This document shows positions 23,401 to 30,285 of a DNA stretch of 39,643 nucleotides, piece by piece (the first letter of the stretch is position 1; each line of letters starts with the position of its first letter). Location: assembly GCA_016930215.1 (NCBI GenBank), contig JAFGHH010000320.1:1-39643 (forward strand), read 5' to 3'. Below the pieces are notes generated by a model that did not search any database, was not told the origin of the DNA, and was given only the letters and a program-made list of their open reading frames with translations. The translations under genes and the position numbers were made by a program. Origin of the DNA: Deltaproteobacteria bacterium (GTDB taxonomy: Bacteria; Myxococcota_A; Polyangia; DRWM01; JAAZOP01).

Positions 23401-24865
23401 CCGCGTCGATCTGGGCGCTTCGAACGACCAAGGATGGACGCTGACCGAGCCGTCCGCCCCGCGATTGCTCACGGTCGACGGGGCGGCCCACCACGGAGCA
23501 TGGCGGCCCGGCGACGTCGAATCGTTCCTGCTCGTCGGCCAGGATCTCCGCCCGGACCAGCGCGCCCCGGTCCAGGTGGTGCTCGAGGCGGACGGTGGGC
23601 AGCTCGGCTTCGTCGTGCAGTCGCCGACCTCCCGCGCGTGGTATTCGGGCGAGGCGGGAGACGGACGCTCTCGGGCGACCGTCGCCCTGCTGCCCGGAGA
23701 GCAGTACCGGGTCGTGGTGTTCGGCCCGCCCGGAACGGTTCCCGCAACGGGGATTCCCTACTCCCTCGAGGCGACGTCGGTGCTGCCGCAAGGGCGTCGC
23801 TGGACCATCGCCGTGCCCGGGTTGACGCGTTTCGATGCCGCCGGGAACCGGGTCTACGTCGCCGACTGGAACAAGCTCGACATCCACGAGTGGCGCGGAG
23901 CGGCGCTGGTGCGGCGCGGGTCGCTGGCGATGGGGGCCGCGGTCGATGTGGAGGTCGTCGGCGGGGTCGCCTACGTGGCCGACTTCGAGCGTGGCCTGGT
24001 GTCGGTCGACGTGAGCGACCCGACGACGCCCCGGGTGCTCGACACCGAGTGGCTGCTGGGCGCGCCCGACTCGGTGGCGGTGCGCGAAGGTCGGGCCTAC
24101 CTCGGGACGGGGGTCTTCGGCGTGGCGGTGGTCGATGCCGCCGATCCGACCGACCTGGCCTGGACGGCGCAGATCGTCCCGCCCGGACTGTCGCCGCCGC
24201 AGCACGATCGGGCCGAGGCCGCCGGCGGTAGCGGGTGTCTGGCTCGGGTCGTCGACGTTTCCATCGGCGGCAATCACCTGCTGGTCGCGGACTCGAACCG
24301 GACCGTCTGGATCTACGGGTTGGACGCCGACCAGTCGTCGGTCCTGGCCGGCAGCTACGTGGCGTTGCGACAGGTCGAGGACACGGCGGTGCACGGTCGG
24401 ACGCTCTTCCTCAGCGACGGTCGTGCCGCCCTGGAAGCCGTCGACATCCGCCATCCCGCAACGCCCACCCGGATCTCCGTCGTCCACGGCCCGGAGTGGG
24501 AGGTCTCTGCGCGCTACGGCTACGACCTCCAGGCCCGCCGCAGCGTCGCCAGCGGCATCGTCGTGCAGGGGATGAAGGAGCTTCCCGGGGAGCGTCACCG
24601 GCGCCGCTGGGGTGGCCCGCACGGCACCTGCCGTGACGGGTGGAGCGACGAGGACGAAGACAGGCGTGACGGATGCGAGGGGTGGGCCGGGTGCGACGAT
24701 CACGGCGGCGGCGACGGCGCGCCGCCCGACGACGATCCTCCCGGTCACGGTGGTCACGGGGGCCACGGTGGCGGCGGCGGCGACGGCGCGCCGTCCGATG
24801 ACGATCCTCCGGATCACGACGGTCATGGCGGCGGCTCGGGTGAGGGACGTGGAGGACGACGGTGA
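17471..24865 (+). CDS. giant secreted multidomain protein (~2464 aa): metal-dependent hydrolase-like N-domain, Cys-rich and TSP3-like repeats, kelch-like and LVIVD-like repeats, His/Asp/Gly-rich tail
   Basis: Signal peptide MGASRTERSHRWVAVFACTIALTTMARPTAARA; LYLGQGTHTIADSFAHTVRDF; CRADADCVDAF...CQPGFRC; DIDGDGVGDRSDNCVFASNSGQQDLDGDGYGDACDRD; VLLFGGSLLG...DLWGFDPRKGVWTLL; VAYVADFERGLVSVDVSDPTTPRVLD. SD-like AAGGAGGGG upstream. Confidence 0.85.
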   Translation: MGASRTERSHRWVAVFACTIALTTMARPTAARANNVYFDFTIPADLGPVVDALVYVLPTYQLLPPYLPSAHEAAVYRAIGLACGPDGDPSECAFYKADFNDCTGSSFGGCASYKLCTDGVGLPFDDYCNTIGYVGLGEGGFSTWDFTGLLVGARFVDMRELTGPEAAAINEMADAFADGLAGKRPWESTIGTADQFQAQHGYATTRFLEDNRLYDVPWTTTIVGDVTVRSYSVPGLVERNQAMLTASASFLLDRMLQASPEVVPPNDLPVKDFSTIRATLGEHWRAGLLVAGTAMVACPAPSAAVLATAALSEDRAEACIAVGAIITTLPAVGLPCIGMSGFLGSVACGSEHGEQVMVRPDLLYLGQGTHTIADSFAHTVRDFRNVVAPGTPEDALSVAAFRSNGTTPWYYRHSDAMDHNGRYHYLGEVYAFDADEESGDPLFIERLGNAQGEANIRYTAAAIRDWLAVFEGTVGGPPPTFQERLERFRRFVKRHLAYAMPQELAPANLPDYRRAEKCRADADCVDAFEDGSGSTAVCDLVSGICRHVCAADEDCQPGFRCTSGVPWDYAGVVASNRYCSALWDPWENVADEYLIGIQRSEQGDFTGKRWLATSSAANEWYMMERTNTGEPEGFSYERIEWHRAGLRAGLTGGEELVALAFDGLGYTGDVHPLTTSVPAGVESPAGVVVPAGTQSIYVEPRRRVCLRNPEDRQLCLYGGLHGTAEGRLMRAWRGRVASVSWQNLDIDGDGVGDRSDNCVFASNSGQQDLDGDGYGDACDRDVDGDLVLDDSNGWFGFANGLRDPCVPAAGRWPTAERCDDNCLRVYNPAKRDLGSLPAGLETPSPVRDLVPDQFDLDGDGVGDSCDLDPDGDQAGLEYAWPDDYVQAAGEQLPGRPPPSSRTPFTECADFLWFLSDDKDDDGVCDLYNFIPYINNLVDWMPDQSYGAAPTAGFGYLKPWSARAHIDTMNGHYLSERYRYDAGSDVRVKPPPDSLAEEDPGEAGYTWYQYVDRPAGPDYATFGYEGCMRNLVDVWHYYQGDRSMTSIAESPTPGRHDVEFLQAKSDLIEQLESNAVGSPPHWSPTPYYADRQEFALASDRDAWNTMLGEIKFKKEQLYRNLEPELCRVDDCIRFMRMNGPFDVGPNDLDPLSRRIMVEDQYPDLELGTNRSGWCWTENLHSVAGDPSDEPHSTQIYCDFCEHFEEPTPAQCREDDDPDETSSGYRKWYRNENQLDTNHDGIGDKCSAWVELVDLEQDHVTQRLWTGHWTSSGSWGTDAMRDGFVDWTAPEDPRDPETGLPVRNDQDWSTAPEDAVAPAGLCERCTEEGLSCEVRKYRIWPKQELEFRVSGSSGDPVPSTLGACACDLPDRASCYGSDDRCWRPLDDLWKTEPDEYLLQAQRREFNTTTGRPRYPGFRLFGNRTPEMYGRLVVTEPCQPRTRLAAGGPFGPRFFVEYGWDRNPVSVADGCQEIALLFEEGEYRRLEWGYHAQVEPDRRELEAVGGFFDWTRNPRGEQLWMGDAAGLSYTTAMRVGILGTPDPADPTRKYWQRQWHTRTYGSFAEGDPPEGSVADRDRPVPDTMFGLAADGEVGLVTYVPTCGGPIWPEIDIVDGPVPEWPGDIRSIPALDREAVVAVAERISADGRASVVLDVAEVTIGTGEVDRRQEKFELPAPGFPVRDFARARLLLSATKAGELFDYGGQKQTAEVTLLVSGRDANGIASTDVWISRGWDAVPAFEKLEAPSGPPPNVDQDAASSPSNLPSFVRPRLWFDASRTRLLVLAGRTADDTPLDRVWSFDLATRRWSTLVGVGGQAVPIPPPAALGELARDPGGGRAYLVAPGENGMHVYGIRPGDAAPAFEEIPAVGARPAPRNDAAVAYSPSLGQVLLFGGSLLGPGTTPGDDGTAVAAGAATLGDPGGFLGDLWGFDPRKGVWTLLRPDAGPGIVRAGAALVVGSGEKAYVLGGRNAWGGLPVDRSLRVDLGASNDQGWTLTEPSAPRLLTVDGAAHHGAWRPGDVESFLLVGQDLRPDQRAPVQVVLEADGGQLGFVVQSPTSRAWYSGEAGDGRSRATVALLPGEQYRVVVFGPPGTVPATGIPYSLEATSVLPQGRRWTIAVPGLTRFDAAGNRVYVADWNKLDIHEWRGAALVRRGSLAMGAAVDVEVVGGVAYVADFERGLVSVDVSDPTTPRVLDTEWLLGAPDSVAVREGRAYLGTGVFGVAVVDAADPTDLAWTAQIVPPGLSPPQHDRAEAAGGSGCLARVVDVSIGGNHLLVADSNRTVWIYGLDADQSSVLAGSYVALRQVEDTAVHGRTLFLSDGRAALEAVDIRHPATPTRISVVHGPEWEVSARYGYDLQARRSVASGIVVQGMKELPGERHRRRWGGPHGTCRDGWSDEDEDRRDGCEGWAGCDDHGGGDGAPPDDDPPGHGGHGGHGGGGGDGAPSDDDPPDHDGHGGGSGEGRGGRR
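24704..24826 (+). repeat. two near-identical 54-bp units with 69-bp period encoding GGGDGAP(P/S)DDDPP(G/D)H
   Basis: 24704-24757 and 24773-24826 align with few substitutions and no gaps. Confidence 0.85.
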
Positions 24866-25242
24866 CCGGGCAACGGCCGCGGTGGACGCGGAACCGAATC
24901 GCCGGCCTCGTGGCCGGCGCTGCCGTGGTGCTGGTCGGCGGGTACCTCGTTCTGCGGTGGTCAGGCGGTCGATCGGCGGACGCGACCGACGAGAGGCTCG
25001 GACCGCCGACCACCGCCCCGGCGGCCCATGACGACGACTCGTCCGGCATGAGTCGGCTCCGCGAGGGTGCCCGGCAGGTCTCGGAGCCGGCCGCGGCGCT
25101 GGACACGGCACGCGAAGCGCTCACGCGCGTCGAGGCGGAACTGGCATCGGCGACGAGCGCAGCCGACCAGGAGCGCCTGGCGCGGAAGAAGCAACTGATC
25201 GTCGAGGCCATCGCCCGGCTGGAGGAGAACACCGAGCGATGA
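24862..25242 (+). CDS. small single-TM protein with C-terminal coiled coil
   Basis: GTG start overlapping the giant gene stop (GTGA). MTGQRPRWTRNRIAGLVAGAAVVLVGGYLVLRW (TM), then ALTRVEAELASATSAADQERLARKKQLIVEAIARLEENTER. Confidence 0.75.
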   Translation: MTGQRPRWTRNRIAGLVAGAAVVLVGGYLVLRWSGGRSADATDERLGPPTTAPAAHDDDSSGMSRLREGARQVSEPAAALDTAREALTRVEAELASATSAADQERLARKKQLIVEAIARLEENTER

Positions 25243-25355
25243 CGCAGTTGGATCAGCCGGAAGGCCCGCGCGAATCCACGCTCGCGTTGCGTGCGGTCGG
25301 ACACCATGCTAGGCCCAGCATGGAGGAGACATACCCGTTCGGTTGGAGTAGTCCC

Positions 25356-26663
25356 ATGAGCTGTCCTCCAACCTTGCTTCATGTTGCGGCACTGGCGGCA
25401 ATGCTTGTGGCGGGCACAGCCTGCCCTTCCAACAACAACCACGAGGACGGGGCGATGGAAGCCGAGGATGGCGCCGACCAGGTGGACACGCCTTCCGACG
25501 CCGACGCCGGCGTACACGACGACGGTCCGCCCGACTTTGGGCCCGACGTGGACATCGATGCCGATGTGGACACCGACGTGCGCCCCGATGCAGACGCTGA
25601 CGTGGGCGAAGCAGAAGGCGACGACGGGTGGGACGCGGACTCGATCCTGCCGACCGGCTGCCAGTTCGTGCTTCCCGCGCGCGGCCTCGGCAACGGCTGG
25701 ACCGGCCGCAATGGCATCGATGACGGCAAGGTCGTCTGGCGTACAGTTGACTCCAGCTCCCTGCCATCGGACTCGGTCTTGATGGTCCGGGACCTCGCCA
25801 CCGGAGTCGACCGCGAGGTGCTTCGCCGAACTTACCCCGACATGCTTGAAAAACCGGCCGTCCATGGGAACGTAGTGGTCTTCTTCTCTGAGACAGCGGA
25901 GTACGTGGACGAATCGAAGGAGATCTTCCGGCTATCCCTGGCCGGCGGATCCGCCGTGCGGATCACCGACAACTCTGTCCCGGACTTCTCGCCGATGGCG
26001 GGCGAGGACTACGTGGTGTACGAATCGGCGCCTGATCCGCCTCCGCCTGGCATGGCGGGCGAGTACCGGTACGTTGACCTGAGTGACGGCTCGGACCACT
26101 CACTGGCTGGAACCGCGGGTCGCACGGAGATCACCTTCGACGGCCACCGTTGGGTGGCAATCATGAACGACAACTACCTGTACAAGTTCGACCTGACGGA
26201 CCCTGCCGCAGGAGCCCAGCAACTCGCACCGTACGCGATGGGCATCACGGGGATGGCGTTCGATCGGGACACCGGACTACTGATCACCGGGGTGCACCGG
26301 GTCGGCGAGAGCGACGACTACCGTCTCCAGACCTGGAACATGACGACAGGCGAGACTGCCGTCCTCCTGGACCAGCCTTGGAGCCAGGTGATGGGCGACG
26401 TGGACGGGCACGTGGTCGTCTACGACGACTCGCAGGCCGCCGGTGAGCCGTACTGGTCGCACCAGTACAGCGAGTTGCGGATCCTGGACCGGGACACCGG
26501 CGCGATCCGCGTCGTCATGCCGTTGGACACCTACTACGGCGTCGGGATCTGGGAGCGCTGGATCGCCTTCAACAACTACGGCATGTACGGCGACTCGCTG
26601 ATCATCTGCGACCTCGTCGCCGCCGGGTACATGGACGCGGACCTGCACGTGGTGCCGGAGTAG
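25356..26663 (+). CDS. hypothetical lipoprotein, Asp-rich linker and beta-propeller-like repeats
   Basis: MSCPPTLLHVAALAAMLVAGTACPSNNN (lipobox AGTAC), VDIDADVDTDVRPDADADVG linker, repeated IDDGKVVWRTVD / VHGNVVVFFSE / GEDYVVYESA / DGHVVVYDDS elements. An alternative start at 25239 overlaps the upstream stop. Confidence 0.75.
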   Translation: MSCPPTLLHVAALAAMLVAGTACPSNNNHEDGAMEAEDGADQVDTPSDADAGVHDDGPPDFGPDVDIDADVDTDVRPDADADVGEAEGDDGWDADSILPTGCQFVLPARGLGNGWTGRNGIDDGKVVWRTVDSSSLPSDSVLMVRDLATGVDREVLRRTYPDMLEKPAVHGNVVVFFSETAEYVDESKEIFRLSLAGGSAVRITDNSVPDFSPMAGEDYVVYESAPDPPPPGMAGEYRYVDLSDGSDHSLAGTAGRTEITFDGHRWVAIMNDNYLYKFDLTDPAAGAQQLAPYAMGITGMAFDRDTGLLITGVHRVGESDDYRLQTWNMTTGETAVLLDQPWSQVMGDVDGHVVVYDDSQAAGEPYWSHQYSELRILDRDTGAIRVVMPLDTYYGVGIWERWIAFNNYGMYGDSLIICDLVAAGYMDADLHVVPE

Positions 26664-26687
26664 CACCAACCCGCGCAAGGCGTGGCG

Positions 26688-26741
26688 CCCGGCGACGTCG
26701 AGTCGTTCCCGCTCGTCGGCCAGGATCGCCACCCGGATCAG
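26688..26741 (+). repeat. 54-bp duplicated fragment of the giant gene (23507-23560)
   Basis: 49 of 54 positions identical by manual alignment; encodes PGDVESFPLVGQDRHPDQ versus PGDVESFLLVGQDLRPDQ. Confidence 0.85.
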
Positions 26742-27012
26742 AGGCGCACCGGCAGACCCCCGGCAGACCGGTGGACCCGGGTGGATCCGACCCATCGTAG
26801 CCGGGTGGAGGCTGTTCAGGTCGGCTCTGGTCCATCCTGGGCATTCGACCGATGCCTGGCCTGGGTCGCCGCCCGCGGCGGCGGCCCACGCCTGCGCCCG
26901 CACGGAAGAGGGGCTACCGCGAGGGCTTGCCCTTGGCTCACGACTTGGCGAAGCACGAAGGTCGTGACCAGGTTCGGACTGTCGCAGATGGCGAAGCACG
27001 GTGGCGCAGGCG

Positions 27013-27723
27013 TCACCACGTCAGCCGCAGTCCCGTCGTACCCACCGACAGCCGGAAGCGCGAGGAGACCCAGACCGGCGTTCCGGCGCGCTCGAGCACC
27101 TCGCGCCGTAGCCCCTCGTTGTGGTTTCGAGCCACGAAGTAGGCCCAGATTGCGCCGCCGACAAAGGCCGCGAGGATCAGCCCGGCGCCGGAGATCATCA
27201 TCGCCTTCGCCTCGGTCAGGTCCTCGTCGTTGTCCTGGTGGGCGGCGATCAGCCCGATGACGATGCCCCTGAGCAGCAGAGCGTCGCCGCCGACGACGGC
27301 AGCCAGCGGCACCAGGCCCCACGGGTCACCGGCGTAGAATTGGCCAAGCCCCGGCAGCAGGAACGTCAGGCCGAAGGCGAGGCCCTCGTTGGGCTCGGCC
27401 TCCCGGGCCGCCCGGAGGCCGTCGCGGACCCCGGGTGCCTCCTGGGGGGCGAAGCACCGTTCCGCCAGGCACACGTCCGACGGTGAGCGGCAGTCTGCAG
27501 TTCGCACGCACGCCGGACGCTCGCACCTGCCGTCGGCCGAGCAGACAAGGGGTGGAGGGCAGTGCGTGGAGCCCAGGCAGTGCTGCGGTTCGTCCGCGAG
27601 CGCGGCGGCGGGAAGGGTGAGGGCGATCACGCAGCACACGGTCCGAGGCGCCGGACGATGGGCCGGAAGCGACCTCGGTCCGCGAACCGGGGCAAAGAAG
27701 TCACAAAGAAGTCCCACGTGCAT
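27013..27723 (-). CDS. exported Cys-rich plus membrane protein (TM2-like)
   Basis: RTVCCVIALTLPAAALADEPQHCLGSTHCPPPLVCSADGRCERPACVRTADCRSPSDVCLAERC, then GLAFGLTFLLPGLGQFYAGDPWGLVPLAAVVGGDALLL and further TM segments. Exact start uncertain. Confidence 0.7.
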   Translation of the reverse strand: MHVGLLCDFFAPVRGPRSLPAHRPAPRTVCCVIALTLPAAALADEPQHCLGSTHCPPPLVCSADGRCERPACVRTADCRSPSDVCLAERCFAPQEAPGVRDGLRAAREAEPNEGLAFGLTFLLPGLGQFYAGDPWGLVPLAAVVGGDALLLRGIVIGLIAAHQDNDEDLTEAKAMMISGAGLILAAFVGGAIWAYFVARNHNEGLRREVLERAGTPVWVSSRFRLSVGTTGLRLTW

Positions 27724-27829
27724 GGAATCCGACGCCAATCGACTTCCGGCAGACCATCGGCGCGCCCTGCCGGCACGGTCGAAACCATAGCATTCGGAGT
27801 TGGCTCCGGCAAAGACGCCGGAGGCCCGG

Positions 27830-27882
27830 GCGGACCGGCGGACCGGCGGACCCGACCCCATCGACGGACCGGACGGACCGGA
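27830..27882 (+). repeat. short GC tandem repeats (3 x 8 bp GCGGACCG, then 2 x 9 bp CGGACCGGA)
   Basis: 27830-27853 in 8-bp phase; 27865-27873 and 27874-27882 identical. Confidence 0.85.
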
Positions 27883-28233
27883 CCCAGGTTGGTTGGGCGA
27901 AGGCCGCTCCGGTCGCCTCTGGTGCCTCCTTCGACGGGCCCCTGGGGCGTCGGAACCGGACTTCCGCCCCGAGGGCCATCCGGCCATTCGCCGATCCAGC
28001 CCGACCCGACCCGCTCGGTGCTCGAAACACGCTCCGGTGACGGGAGGTGGACCGCGTGCTGACCGACCGCGCGGTCAAGCGGGAGACCGAGGTCCGGGCG
28101 GTGTTTCGTGCGAGGGGTGGGAGTTCCAGGGGATCGGCGGGGCCGGCGGGCTCGGCCCGCGCTTCGCGCGGCCCAGCGCCGCGCCGCTGCCTCCACGGGC
28201 GGCGCTATCGGGTCCACGGGCCACCCAGTCCCC

Positions 28234-28267
28234 GGCCGCGACGGTCACACGGCCGCGACGGTCACAG
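28234..28267 (+). repeat. tandem 17-bp repeat GGCCGCGACGGTCACA(C/G)
   Basis: 28234-28250 and 28251-28267 differ only at the last base. Confidence 0.9.
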
Positions 28268-28329
28268 CGCGATCCGGGCCGGTCCCGCCGCCTTGCCTCT
28301 CCCCCCGCACCGGGGCTAGGCTTCGGACG

Positions 28330-30285
28330 ATGCGCACGACGCTGCTGCTGTTCGCCGCCCTGGCCGCCACCGGGTGCCGCAAGCCCGACACCGGTCGCCC
28401 CGACACCGGCGGGCCGTTGGTCGTGGTGGAGGCCCCGGACGTCGTGAGCGCGGCGGTCGGCCTCGACGCGGCATCCCCCTCGGCCGGCGGCTACTGCGTC
28501 GAGAACTGGCGTGTGACGATCCCGCCTCGCGCCCGGCTGCTCGACCTGGCCTGGGTCGACACCCAGGCCGTGCTGCTGCTCGAGCAGGAGGGGACGTTCA
28601 TCGCCGTCGTGGTCGGCGGCGGCGGCCAGGCCGCGGCGGCGGTGCTCCAGGACTTCGTCCCCGAGTTCGTCGGCGAGCAGGCGCCGTTCGGGCGGCTGGT
28701 GCAGAAGGGCTCGCGGACTCTGGCGCTGTACGGCTGGGTCCGCGCGCGCGAGGCGGCGCAGCTCTTCGGCCGCGTGGTCCGGACGGGCGCCGTGCTCTCC
28801 CCGGCGGCCGAGGCCGACGGCGTGCGCCGCCGCTACTTCTCCGCCCGGCCGCGCCCCGACTGGGAGCTGCCCGGCGACCCGACGGTACCGGAGAGCCGGC
28901 TGTGGACCGCCGGCTTCGAGAGCCGCTTCCTCGTCGTGCTCGACCTGTGGCAGCGGGACCGGATCGACGCCGGCCGCGTCACGCCGGTCAAGAAGCACCT
29001 GTTCGCGCTGTTCGGCGGCACCGGGAAACGCGCCGGCGGCTGGGACCTGCGTGCCTCCCGCGGCGCCCCGCCCGCCGTGCTCGGCGACCGCCTGATCCTC
29101 GCCGTCTCGTCCCGCGACCGGCAGTTCGAGGTTCTCGACGGCGGCGGCCGTCGCAAGCAGGAGCCGCTGCTCGACGCGCTCAAGGCCGACCCCTCGTGGG
29201 TCCCGCTCGTCGGCGGCTGCTTCCCCGACGCGCCGGCCGCCCCGGCCGCCGACGGCGGAACGGCGGCGCCCGACTGCTTCGCGCTGCTGCAGCCGGTCGA
29301 GCCGCCGGTCTCCGGCCTGCCGCCGGTCCGCGCGCTGCGCGCCGACGGGACGGCCTTCGAGTGGCGCCTGCCGGTCGACCTGGCCGAGACCTCGACCTTC
29401 GAGACCCTGGCCGACGGGTTGCTGTGGGCCCGTGCCCCGGACGGCTCGATGTGGGCCGCCGGCCCCGACGGCGTCGTCGTCCAGCGCACGATCCTGCCGC
29501 CCGGCGCCCGGCTCCGCCGTTGTTCCCGCCAGGAGCTGCTCGCCGCCGTCGGCGACGGACCGCTCGGCCCGAACCTCGTCGTCTCCTGCGTCCCCGGCGG
29601 CGCCAGCGCCGAGCCGGCTCGCGGCGTGGCGCTCGAGGGCACCGTGGCGCAGGCCCGCCGCGACGCCTCCGGGCCGTGGAACGAGGGCGCCCTCGCGGCG
29701 CTCGACGCGATCGAGCAGCAGCTCGCCACCGGCACGACCCCCGACCCGGAGCGGCTGGCCGAGCTGGCGACGTTCGACGACGCGCGGCGCATGGCGACCC
29801 GCTCGCGGACGCTCGACCCCGACAACCTCGTCGCCGCGCTGTCCGCGGCGCGGGCCGAGGTGCTGGCGGACGACCCCGCGGCGGCGCTGCGCGAGTTCGC
29901 CGCGATCGAGGGAGCCGAGCCGTCGCGGCGCGAACGGCTGGTGCGGCTGGCCTGCACCGACGGGCGGTTCGCCGCGCTGCGCTGGAACCCCGACCTCGGC
30001 GCGAGGCTCGGCTGCCCCGAGGCCCCGCCGGCCTGGTTCATCCTGCTGCGGCAGGGCGGTCTGCCGGCCGGGGACGCCGGCCTGCCGGCCCTCGGGCCGC
30101 TGCCGGGCACCGAGCCCGACGCGGGCGCCGTCGTGCCGGACGCGGAGCCGTCGCCGGACGTCGAGCCGCCTCCGGACATCGACGCGCGGCCGCTCGTGCC
30201 GCCGCTCGTGAACATCGTCCCGCTCCCGAAGCCGCCGCCCGACGCGACACTCGTGCCCGCGCCGCCGCCGGGTGGAACGCCCTGA
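28330..30285 (+). CDS. hypothetical lipoprotein, Pro/Asp-rich C-terminus
   Basis: MRTTLLLFAALAATGCRKPDTGRPDTGG (lipobox LAATGC); C-terminal DAEPSPDVEPPPDIDARPLVPP; stop overlaps the next ATG (TGATG). Confidence 0.82.
   Translation: MRTTLLLFAALAATGCRKPDTGRPDTGGPLVVVEAPDVVSAAVGLDAASPSAGGYCVENWRVTIPPRARLLDLAWVDTQAVLLLEQEGTFIAVVVGGGGQAAAAVLQDFVPEFVGEQAPFGRLVQKGSRTLALYGWVRAREAAQLFGRVVRTGAVLSPAAEADGVRRRYFSARPRPDWELPGDPTVPESRLWTAGFESRFLVVLDLWQRDRIDAGRVTPVKKHLFALFGGTGKRAGGWDLRASRGAPPAVLGDRLILAVSSRDRQFEVLDGGGRRKQEPLLDALKADPSWVPLVGGCFPDAPAAPAADGGTAAPDCFALLQPVEPPVSGLPPVRALRADGTAFEWRLPVDLAETSTFETLADGLLWARAPDGSMWAAGPDGVVVQRTILPPGARLRRCSRQELLAAVGDGPLGPNLVVSCVPGGASAEPARGVALEGTVAQARRDASGPWNEGALAALDAIEQQLATGTTPDPERLAELATFDDARRMATRSRTLDPDNLVAALSAARAEVLADDPAAALREFAAIEGAEPSRRERLVRLACTDGRFAALRWNPDLGARLGCPEAPPAWFILLRQGGLPAGDAGLPALGPLPGTEPDAGAVVPDAEPSPDVEPPPDIDARPLVPPLVNIVPLPKPPPDATLVPAPPPGGTP

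Noticed and set aside
26920-27010. GGTTCG and repeated TGGCGAAGCACG suggesting a tRNA or structured RNA
   Set aside because: No acceptor/anticodon stem pairing could be drawn, and the 12-bp repeat alone is not enough.
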